A DNA stretch of 64,000 nt. It comes from Bifidobacterium aquikefiri (GTDB lineage Bacteria > Actinomycetota > Actinomycetes > Actinomycetales > Bifidobacteriaceae). The translations under genes and the position numbers were made by a program. This document shows positions 57,458 through 64,000 of the stretch, one piece after another; position 1 is the first letter of the stretch; every line of letters starts with the position of its first letter. The notes beneath the pieces were generated by a model. The model did no database searches. It was not told the origin of the DNA and was given only the letters and a program-made list of their open reading frames with translations. The stretch spans positions 62,001-126,000 of the forward strand of contig NZ_MWXA01000001.1 of the NCBI RefSeq assembly GCF_002259795.1. The letters run 5' to 3'.

Positions 57458-59973
57458 CAGGACTCGCTTTCACCGAACTTGGTGGAGAACAGCCGGTACA
57501 GGCCGCTCGTGGTGGGAATGCGCCCATCGACGGGCACGGTGGCGCTGCCACAGCGGATCAGGCCGCATCCTGCCGGAATGTTGGTGAAGCTGCGCCGCTG
57601 CTCGTCACTGAAATGCAGCAGGTCGCACAGGGTGTCGGCATCGGTCGCGTTCTGCTTCAACAGGTACAGGAAGTTCGAGTTGGCGAGCATGAGCCGAGCG
57701 TCATCGTTGGAAAGCAGCTCATCGATGTTCTGCGTGATGCCGGTGGGGATCAGCCCCCATTTGCGGGCACGCTTGTACAGGCTACGGAAGTATTCGCTGC
57801 TGAACCTGTTGGAGAACAGCAGGTGGAACTCATCGATGTAGAGCCAGGTGCGACGGCCACGCTTTCGGTTGTAGGCCGTGCGACGCCAGATCTGGTCGAG
57901 CACCACCATCATGCCGAACGTCTTCAACTCGTTGCCCAGAGACGAAATGTCCCAGGATACGAGCCGGTTGTCCACCTGCACGTTGGTCTCATGGGCGAAC
58001 AGGTTCAGCGAGCCGTTCGTGTACAGGTCCAACGCTCCTGCCAGCTCGTGGCCTTCCGCTGACTCTGAGTCCTCCAAAGACTTCTGCAAGTCCAGCAAGG
58101 TCGGCTGCACCATCGGCACGCCATCATGGGCTGCGGCCGCATGGGTGCGGTACAGCTTGACGGCACACCGGTCGATGAGCGACTTCTGGGCTGCGGTCAG
58201 CCCCTCCTTGCCGCCCACCAGGGCTGAGATCATCTGGAGGATGAAGTCGGCCTTCTCGTGGATGGCGTCACCGTCTGCCATGCCGGACTCCAAGCTAATG
58301 TCCATCGGATTGACGGTATCCGTGGATCCGGCGTGAATCTGTATGGTGGTGCCGCCATACGCCTTGATGAGCGGCGCATACTCACGTTCCGGGTCGATGA
58401 TGATAATGTCATCGTCCGGCCGGGAGAGAAACACGTTCGTGATCTCCATCTTGCCGGACTGGCTCTTGCCTGATCCGGTGGTGCCCAGGATGAACCCGTT
58501 GCCGTTCATCTCCTGGGTACGATCCGCGAGAATCACGTTGCCGGACTGCGAGTTGATCCCATACCAGTTGCCGTGCGGGGCCAGCAGCTCCTGCGTAGTG
58601 AAGGGGATGATCACGGCCGTGCTCGCGGTGGTCATGGTGCGTCTCATCGGCAGTGCGCGCACGCCAAGCGGCAGTTCGGTGCTGATCCCGTCAAGCGTCA
58701 TGAACGTGGCGCGTTCCGCCTGGCAGGAATGCTTGCGGATCGCGGTCATCACCTCTTCGGTCACCTGGTCGCAGTCCTCCTTGGTGGTGCCGGTGATGCC
58801 GATGATGAGCACGGTGCTGAGGATCTTCTGATTCGACTGCTCCAATTCCTCACGCAACTGGGTGGCCTCGTCCAGACCCTCGGTGAGCCGGTGAGGGATC
58901 ATGGTCTCGTCATAGTGCGCCCTGCGAGCCTTCTTCTGCTCGGTCATGACCTGCATCTCGAACTCGGCTATCTGACGGTTGAGCATGCCCATGCCGTCAG
59001 CCTGATCGAACGGCTCGATATGCAGGCTGATGTTCAGATCGCTCTTGATCGCCGTGAGATCCCCGATGAGACTGTCAGAAAGCCAACGCGGGTAGTCACG
59101 CACCCACAGCACCGTGTGATGGGATGAACCCGAACCGTTCATCAGCTCACAGCCCTTGCCGTCAGCATCGAGCTTGATGGCCCAGGGGGCGATGTAATCC
59201 TTCGTGTGCATGGACTTGCGGGCTGCGGCGAAATCATCCTCCGTGAACGACGGCACCTCGCCGGGACGCATCAGATGCGATAGCAGCGCGAGCCGCTGCG
59301 TACGGTCAAGCCGTTCGACACGGCAGCCATCCATGGCGCTCAGCATGCCCTGGATCTCCCCATAGGCGCGGCTCAGCGCTGCGGAAGCCTTCTCCGCATC
59401 GCTTTCACGAACCGTCACCGTCAGATACTTTTCGGTGACCACGCTTTTCCCACTGCCGGAACGCAGCTTGTTCGTGGCGATCCTGTTGAAGTCCTCGCGC
59501 CATGCATCGAACCGGTCGCCGGTCAATGGCTTCTGCACCAGGTCGGTCACGTCAGCCTCATCGAGCACGCGGTTGATGACATTCTCCTGGATCCTGGTGC
59601 CGGAGCCGAAACTGTTAATAAACTTGGCCCACTGATCTACCAGAGCCTCCTTCGTGTCCTGCGCCGACGCCACATAGTTGATGTCGGACATGCTCATCGT
59701 GATCGACCATTCATCCTCTCCCAGGTAGGCCATCCCGTCAGGCTTCATCGCCCTGTACGCAATGACGTCGCCCGTGCGCTTGGGGGCAGCCGACCACACG
59801 CCACGGCTCACGTCATCGTAGCCGGTGACGTGGCGGATATGACCCTTGGCTGAAAGATGGGTGTCAGCGTTCTTTGAGGTTTTCCTTCTCCTTCTTTTTA
59901 TCCTGCTTCTGCTCTCTTCTGCTTCGCTGATCTGCTGGGCGGCCTGCGTCCATCCCTCGGTATTCGTCTGCAT
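57457..59973 (-). CDS. virB4: VirB4/TraE-family conjugation ATPase
   Basis: A motor ATPase of about 838 residues. Walker A 'GTTGSGKSQS' is at about residue 497, Walker B 'IIIIDPEREY' follows, and 'WLYIDEFHLLFSN' and 'GLIPTGITQNIDELL' are the second conserved VirB4 region. It powers assembly of the channel and substrate transfer. The start is doubtful: 59973 (MQTNTEG, after AAAGG) makes it overlap prgI by about 110 bases; a shorter start after 59864 would avoid this. Confidence 0.92.
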   Translation of the reverse strand: MQTNTEGWTQAAQQISEAEESRSRIKRRRRKTSKNADTHLSAKGHIRHVTGYDDVSRGVWSAAPKRTGDVIAYRAMKPDGMAYLGEDEWSITMSMSDINYVASAQDTKEALVDQWAKFINSFGSGTRIQENVINRVLDEADVTDLVQKPLTGDRFDAWREDFNRIATNKLRSGSGKSVVTEKYLTVTVRESDAEKASAALSRAYGEIQGMLSAMDGCRVERLDRTQRLALLSHLMRPGEVPSFTEDDFAAARKSMHTKDYIAPWAIKLDADGKGCELMNGSGSSHHTVLWVRDYPRWLSDSLIGDLTAIKSDLNISLHIEPFDQADGMGMLNRQIAEFEMQVMTEQKKARRAHYDETMIPHRLTEGLDEATQLREELEQSNQKILSTVLIIGITGTTKEDCDQVTEEVMTAIRKHSCQAERATFMTLDGISTELPLGVRALPMRRTMTTASTAVIIPFTTQELLAPHGNWYGINSQSGNVILADRTQEMNGNGFILGTTGSGKSQSGKMEITNVFLSRPDDDIIIIDPEREYAPLIKAYGGTTIQIHAGSTDTVNPMDISLESGMADGDAIHEKADFILQMISALVGGKEGLTAAQKSLIDRCAVKLYRTHAAAAHDGVPMVQPTLLDLQKSLEDSESAEGHELAGALDLYTNGSLNLFAHETNVQVDNRLVSWDISSLGNELKTFGMMVVLDQIWRRTAYNRKRGRRTWLYIDEFHLLFSNRFSSEYFRSLYKRARKWGLIPTGITQNIDELLSNDDARLMLANSNFLYLLKQNATDADTLCDLLHFSDEQRRSFTNIPAGCGLIRCGSATVPVDGRIPTTSGLYRLFSTKFGESES

Positions 59974-60286
59974 AAGTAATGACCTTTCGTGATGCGTAAT
60001 GATTGATGACATAGCCGATGTACTGTTCGGGCTTCAATCCCTTGGGACGCCACCATCCCCAGGCAGCAATGGGAATGAGTATGGGGAACAGGAGATACAT
60101 CGCCATGTTGGTGGCCGACGACCAGGATGCGCCATTCGCGTGCAGCGTGAAGGCCGCAGCGGCATAGGCGCCGCCACCGACCAGCACGGCGACGGCGGCC
60201 GCGCCAAGCTGACGCCAGCTCATGCCAAACATGACCTTCGCCTCATAGGCGCGAACGTCTTTATAGACTTGTACTTCCAATGCCAT
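59864..60286 (-). CDS. PrgI-family membrane protein
   Basis: A 140-residue protein with two spans ('GAAAVAVLVGGGAYAAAAF' and 'MAMYLLFPILIPIAAWGWW') and a conserved 'RPKGLKPEQYIGYVINHY', the hallmark of PrgI/TcpE-like proteins that precede VirB4 in Gram-positive type IV secretion. The tail is a Lys/Glu/Gln-rich helix. It overlaps the annotated VirB4 start, which suggests coupled translation. Confidence 0.9.
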   Translation of the reverse strand: MALEVQVYKDVRAYEAKVMFGMSWRQLGAAAVAVLVGGGAYAAAAFTLHANGASWSSATNMAMYLLFPILIPIAAWGWWRPKGLKPEQYIGYVINHYASRKVITYADEYRGMDAGRPADQRSRREQKQDKKKEKENLKER

Positions 60287-60289
60287 GCG

Positions 60290-61126
60290 TCATCCTTCCC
60301 CGACAATGGCTTTTGCGAGGCTGTTCGAGCCAATAACGACCAGCGCCAAGATGATGGGAGCCACGAACAGGTTCCCGAAGTTCTTCATGATAAAGTCCAT
60401 CGGATCGCTGCCGGCCTTCACGGCACTGGTCACCCACCCGTTGATCAGTGCCTGGTAGAGCTTGATCCCCGCTATGAGCATGACGCCCTGTAGGGTGATC
60501 GTCGCATAGCGTTTGAGATAGCCAATGCCGATCTGCTTGGTGTCCTCATGGGCCAGGAAAGCAAGAGGAAGACTGCTGAAAGCGGTCATCAGATCAAGCT
60601 GGATGAAACGCCAGAAGATCATCACCGTAGGCAGCACGCCAACGACGTTGGCGATGAGCCAGGGGAACAGCACGATCATCAGCATGGCAGCCTGAGCGCC
60701 CCAGTTGGCAGAGTCGATGGAGTCCTTCATCGCATTGCCCAGATTGGCGGTGGCAGTCGTGCCAGAGCCAATCTGGATGTTGCTGCCACTCTTTGCCAGT
60801 GAGACGCCGATATTGTCAATGCCTTGCAGCAGCGCCCCACTGATCTTGAGCACCGCCAGCACCAGGCACGCCTTGATCATGACCGCTGCGACCAGGCGCA
60901 CGCTCAGCATCTTGTCACCGTCCGCACGGGTGGTGGCCTGTTGCAGCATGAGCATGAGCATGACGCTCAATACCAGGGCGGTAATGGGCTTGACGGCCAC
61001 GTTCTGGAATGTGGTCATCGCGTTGTACATCGTGGCGTTGTAGTCCGATGGCAGCTTGAGCAGATTCTTCGTATCAGCATTGCCACTGCTGATCGCGTTG
61101 AGCATGGCTACAATCCACTGATCCAT
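60290..61126 (-). CDS. VirB6/TrbL-like polytopic channel protein
   Basis: A 278-residue protein with about six spans ('VKPITALVLSVMLMLML', 'AAMLMIVLFPWLIANVVGVLP', 'NLFVAPIILALVVIG'), of the type found between the Maff2-like protein and PrgI in mobile elements (TrbL/VirB6-like, including the CD1107 group). It forms the inner channel. It ends 4 bases before prgI, in one operon. Confidence 0.8.
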   Translation of the reverse strand: MDQWIVAMLNAISSGNADTKNLLKLPSDYNATMYNAMTTFQNVAVKPITALVLSVMLMLMLQQATTRADGDKMLSVRLVAAVMIKACLVLAVLKISGALLQGIDNIGVSLAKSGSNIQIGSGTTATANLGNAMKDSIDSANWGAQAAMLMIVLFPWLIANVVGVLPTVMIFWRFIQLDLMTAFSSLPLAFLAHEDTKQIGIGYLKRYATITLQGVMLIAGIKLYQALINGWVTSAVKAGSDPMDFIMKNFGNLFVAPIILALVVIGSNSLAKAIVGEG

Positions 61127-61133
61127 AGCGGCC

Positions 61134-61334
61134 TCACACCTGGATGTTCAGGAACAGCTGTGCTGCGGCGATGATGAGGCCGCCGCCCACGACCTGCCAG
61201 ATGCCCGACTGAATCTGTGGCCCCTGATGGTCGCGGAGCGCAAGCCCCATGACGATGGCTCCCCAAACGAGCCACAGTCCGCCGCCAACGGTGACGAATG
61301 TTTTTATCAGGGAGAGAATTGTCTGAATGGTCAT
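61134..61334 (-). CDS. Maff2-family small membrane protein
   Basis: A 66-residue protein with two spans ('VTVGGGLWLVWGAIVMGLAL' and 'WQVVGGGLIIAAAQLFL') and 'GPQIQSGIWQVVGGG' as in Maff2 proteins. These are the first, VirB2-like gene of type IV secretion clusters in Firmicutes and actinobacteria. SD AAAGGC just upstream. The AT-rich stretch 61337-61410 holds the promoter. Confidence 0.85.
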   Translation of the reverse strand: MTIQTILSLIKTFVTVGGGLWLVWGAIVMGLALRDHQGPQIQSGIWQVVGGGLIIAAAQLFLNIQV

Positions 61335-61412
61335 TGTTTTGCCTTTCTCCGGTCATTAATAATTATATAACATCATTTTATGTATTTATAGTTTTATACT
61401 AGAATCGTGTCC

Positions 61413-61715
61413 ATGAGATCTAATGACCCGGCCGATGCACTGCACGCAGTCCTGAATATGCGCCGCTACCTGCTGCTGAGACGCATAGCAGGGGATCCGT
61501 CCGGAAGCTGCAAGATCTCACAGCTTCAGGCCAGCCTCCCCGAACAGTCACCGACAGGCATCTACCGAGACTGCCTCGCGCTCGAACGCGCAGGGCTACT
61601 GCGCCCCACGGGAGGAATACCACGCCGCGCGCACGTCGAATCGTCATGGGAGCTTGCAACCGACGTGCAGGAGCTACTGACGGCACTGGCAGAGTCCTTC
61701 CCGAAGCGTTCATGA
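61413..61715 (+). CDS. Winged-helix regulator of the transfer genes
   Basis: A 100-residue protein with an HTH: 'LHAVLNMRRYLLLRRIAGD', 'CKISQLQASLPEQSPTGIYRDCLALERAGLLRPTGG' split over helix 2-3 and the wing. It faces the Maff2 gene across a 75-base AT-rich promoter, so it is likely to control that operon. Its 3' end overlaps the convergent virD4 gene by 6 bases. Start ATG 61413 (GTG 61407 also possible). Confidence 0.7.
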   Translation: MRSNDPADALHAVLNMRRYLLLRRIAGDPSGSCKISQLQASLPEQSPTGIYRDCLALERAGLLRPTGGIPRRAHVESSWELATDVQELLTALAESFPKRS

Positions 61716-63422
61716 CCGCTTCTCCTTGTACACGAAGGCAGACGGATCTATCTTCTTGGAAAGGAACGGCCGCACGCCGCGCAGCGTATACACGCACTCG
61801 TCCGATCTGATCAGCGCCAGCTCGTCCGTGGTCAGCAGCTCTCGCTTCACCTTGTGCCACGACTTCGTGCTGCTGCCGCTCATCCCATAGCTCTGACTAT
61901 CCTCGCGCACGTCGATGGTGCCCGATCCGAGCCGCTTGCTCAGCCACTCGTTCGTGGTGTTGTCATTCGACCCGAGGTAGAGGATGGAATCGCAGTTGCC
62001 CACGATGGTGTCCCACTGCTCCTTATAGAGGGCCTTGCCCTGACTGTATGACTGCAAGACGATGCACGCGCTGATCCACCGACTGCGGAACGTGGAGATG
62101 CGCTGCTCGAAGTCGGGAATCTTGCCGATGTTGGCGAACTCGTCCAACAGGCATTGAATGGGCACCTGCACATGCCCTTCGGGACTGTGGTCGGCAATGT
62201 AGATGTTCTCCTCGAACAGGCACTGGTAGAAGATCGAGGCGAGGAAGCTGAACGTGCGATCCGTGTCCGACAGTTCCAGGAACAGTACCGTTTTCTCCTT
62301 GCCTATGCGTCCCAGGTCAATGTCATCGTCGGAGAGCATGGCGCGCACATGGCCGACCTGCATCGGGGCAAGCCGGTTGCCCAGGGAGATGATGATGCTT
62401 TTCTTCGTCTCGCCGGCACCCTGCGTGAACGGCGTGTACTCCTTGATGGCGAACTCAAGGCCCTGGATGATGCGGGTGGCCTCGTCGTCATAAAGCTCTG
62501 GATCCTTGATGAATGCGGCGACCGTGTGCTTCGCGGACTCAAACATCAGGTCAACGTCGAAACGCTTGTTTTCATCCTGCTCACTCGCGCCCATGCGGCC
62601 AACCAGGTCGATGACCATAGGCAGCGATGGATCGGTCTCGGAGAAGTAGACGAACGCGATCAGGGCATTCAGGAGGGCACGTTCGGAACTGACCCAGAAC
62701 GAGTCGGACGATTCCTTGCTGCTGCTGCCCGACGTGTTGTTGATCAGGTTCTCAGTCAATCGCAGGATGGACACTTCGGGATCGTTTCTGCTGAAATACT
62801 TCATCGGGTTGAAATGATTGGATTGGGCGAAGTCGATAAGGTTCAGCGTGCGCACCTGGTAGCCGCGTGACGCCAGCTCCATGCCGTAGTCGCGCATGAT
62901 CTCGCCCTTGGGATCGGTGACCGCATAGCTTGTCAGGGCACGCCGCAGGTTCGGCATGATGAAGAAGCGCGTTTTTCCCGTGCCGGAACCGCCGATAATG
63001 AAGGCATTGATATTGCGCTGCGTCTTGTGCGTGTCAATGCTCAGCCCCTCGGTCTGGGTGAATTGAATGTTGTTGAACGCCTTGCGATCCATGAAGGGGC
63101 GTATGTCTCTGGCAGTGCCCCATGTAGCTGACCCATGTTCCTCGCCGTTGCGCTCTCTGCGCCACCCCGCGTTATACAGCGCAACCAGGCCGAGCGCGAT
63201 CAGGCTGACGGCACCGGCCATGAGATCAGCACGGTTCGTGGAAAAGTGCGACGGACGGGAGAGAATGTCGGTAAAGAGACGGTTCATCGCCGTGTCGAGA
63301 CTCATGCCCTGGGCGCGGTCTGTGCGCACCTGGTAGCTGATCTTGTCAACCATCCAGAACAGGATGACGGCGAAGACGATGCCGATAACGGCAAGATCGC
63401 GTCTGTTGCGTGTACGATTCAT
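61710..63422 (-). CDS. virD4: VirD4/TraG-type coupling protein
   Basis: A 570-residue coupling ATPase. Two N-terminal spans lie at about residues 10-26 and 68-90, followed by 'GSATWGTARDI', Walker A 'GGSGTGKTRF' at about residue 149, 'AVTDPKGEI', Walker B 'LLDEFANIGKIP' and 'VLQSYSQGKALY'. It brings the relaxase-DNA complex to the channel. The gene is intact, so the element should be able to transfer or be mobilised if the rest is complete. Confidence 0.94.
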   Translation of the reverse strand: MNRTRNRRDLAVIGIVFAVILFWMVDKISYQVRTDRAQGMSLDTAMNRLFTDILSRPSHFSTNRADLMAGAVSLIALGLVALYNAGWRRERNGEEHGSATWGTARDIRPFMDRKAFNNIQFTQTEGLSIDTHKTQRNINAFIIGGSGTGKTRFFIMPNLRRALTSYAVTDPKGEIMRDYGMELASRGYQVRTLNLIDFAQSNHFNPMKYFSRNDPEVSILRLTENLINNTSGSSSKESSDSFWVSSERALLNALIAFVYFSETDPSLPMVIDLVGRMGASEQDENKRFDVDLMFESAKHTVAAFIKDPELYDDEATRIIQGLEFAIKEYTPFTQGAGETKKSIIISLGNRLAPMQVGHVRAMLSDDDIDLGRIGKEKTVLFLELSDTDRTFSFLASIFYQCLFEENIYIADHSPEGHVQVPIQCLLDEFANIGKIPDFEQRISTFRSRWISACIVLQSYSQGKALYKEQWDTIVGNCDSILYLGSNDNTTNEWLSKRLGSGTIDVREDSQSYGMSGSSTKSWHKVKRELLTTDELALIRSDECVYTLRGVRPFLSKKIDPSAFVYKEKRS

Positions 63423-63425
63423 GAT

Positions 63426-63872
63426 TTACCTTTTCACTGTGTCCATGCGAGCATTGCGCTCAACGTCATGGGTGAGCACACTGCTATCCGACGAGCCGCT
63501 TGCAGCCTGCTGCTCATGACTGTGCTGCTCCTGTATGAGGCGCTGTGTGGTCTGATGCAGGAGGTTTCTCACATCCATCGCAGTGCGGCGCCGCGAGGAA
63601 TCCTCACGCTGCCCGTCACCGCCCTGTGCCGTCCGGTCGGACTGCATCTTGTGTTCGGGGAGGCTGGCCTGAAGCTGCGGCAAGGCCGGCGCCGGCCGGC
63701 GCACCTTCACGGGCGGCTGAGGATCGTTGACCGGCATGGTGATGGCCGTGATCCCCTCACCGAACCATGTGATGACCCGTTCTGCCGTGGTGCCGGTCAT
63801 GGCCTGAAAGAGCTGCAACGACGGCGATCCGGCGTGAGCGGCACCGACCAGAACGCGAGCAGTGGGTTTCAT
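63426..63872 (-). CDS. Hypothetical protein upstream of virD4
   Basis: A 148-residue protein with a Pro/Gln-rich, mostly disordered sequence: an N-terminal 'ARVLVGAAHAGSPSLQLFQAM', a central 'PPVKVRRPAPALPQ', and a C-terminal helix 'MDVRNLLHQTTQRLIQEQHSH'. It starts at an ATG that overlaps the stop of the SSB-like gene (ATGA) and ends 4 bases before virD4, hence coupled to both. Function unknown. Confidence 0.6.
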   Translation of the reverse strand: MKPTARVLVGAAHAGSPSLQLFQAMTGTTAERVITWFGEGITAITMPVNDPQPPVKVRRPAPALPQLQASLPEHKMQSDRTAQGGDGQREDSSRRRTAMDVRNLLHQTTQRLIQEQHSHEQQAASGSSDSSVLTHDVERNARMDTVKR

Positions 63873-64000
63873 GCTTCACTCTCCTGCCAGGTTTCACTAG
63901 TTTCACCAGTCATGGCCTCAATGTTGACCACGGCCGTGATTTGGCCCGAGTTTTCTTTCTTCTCGCGCACAAGTCCACGGATCCAGAGCAGATCACCACG
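63869..64000 (-). CDS. SSB-like OB-fold protein, C-terminal part (5' end outside window)
   Basis: The open frame to the window edge reads 'RGDLLWIRGLVREKKENSG', 'QITAVVNIEAMTGETSE' and ends 'WQESEA'. The 'G..vwIrG.vr.kk...G....v.v..i' pattern is the end of a single-stranded DNA-binding (OB-fold) domain. Conjugative elements often carry such a gene to protect incoming strands. The stop overlaps the next ATG. Confidence 0.65.
   Translation of the reverse strand, partial: RGDLLWIRGLVREKKENSGQITAVVNIEAMTGETSETWQESEA

Overview
The window looks like a Bifidobacterium-type (high-GC Gram-positive, Actinobacteria) chromosome. The support is the style of the MetNIQ importer, GH36 alpha-galactosidases, an LAxTG-type surface protein with a DUF6273-like domain, frequent TTG/GTG starts, and an actinobacterial conjugation region. 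This is inferred from protein style only; no rRNA or marker gene is present. The first 12 kb is core-like: the end of metN, then metI and metQ; a YczE-like membrane protein with a GH36 enzyme; the C-terminal remnant of a second GH36 gene; a GNAT acetyltransferase; an MFS permease; an SDR oxidoreductase; and a TetR-controlled unit of an MFS transporter plus an arginine-deiminase-family hydrolase, with matching palindromic operators at both promoters.

From 12 to 18 kb there are two toxin-antitoxin modules, HipBA and VbhA/Fic. They flank a surface-protein gene that has an 11-G tract next to its start and a frameshift further on. Three copies of a short tRNA/tmRNA-end-like repeat (CTGTGGAGCTA) bracket these modules. 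From 18.7 to 24.9 kb lies a redox/metal cassette: an FLP-like Crp/Fnr regulator with the diagnostic cysteine pair, a Dps-like protein, a CopZ-like metallochaperone, a heavy-metal P-type ATPase with a CPG motif, a Pr6Pr membrane protein and a DUF488 protein, separated by long AT-rich gene-free spacers.

From 25.0 to 31.7 kb is a self-contained cobalamin module: an adenosylcobalamin-dependent class II ribonucleotide reductase behind two NrdR boxes, a dedicated ECF transporter (T, fused A/A', S) and a PduO-type adenosyltransferase. These can plausibly import B12, adenylate it and use it to make dNTPs. A DNA 3-methyladenine glycosylase follows, preceded by T8 and G11 tracts suited to phase variation.

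From 32.8 kb to the end is an integrative conjugative or mobilizable element with signs of tandem duplication and decay. It holds a BrnT-like/RHH toxin-antitoxin pair, a serine resolvase, two related membrane proteins, a Y-family polymerase, many small accessory genes, mobC with a MOBP-type relaxase, and a type IV secretion set (VirD4, VirB4, PrgI, a VirB6/TrbL-like protein, a Maff2-like protein, a CHAP/transglycosylase hydrolase, a VirB8-like protein). Two large DUF1906 proteins share an identical 415-bp divergent promoter and first 16 codons but carry different tails. Remnants of the resolvase, the polymerase and the secreted/lipoprotein genes show that a second copy of the element once existed and largely collapsed. 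The window ends inside an SSB-like gene.
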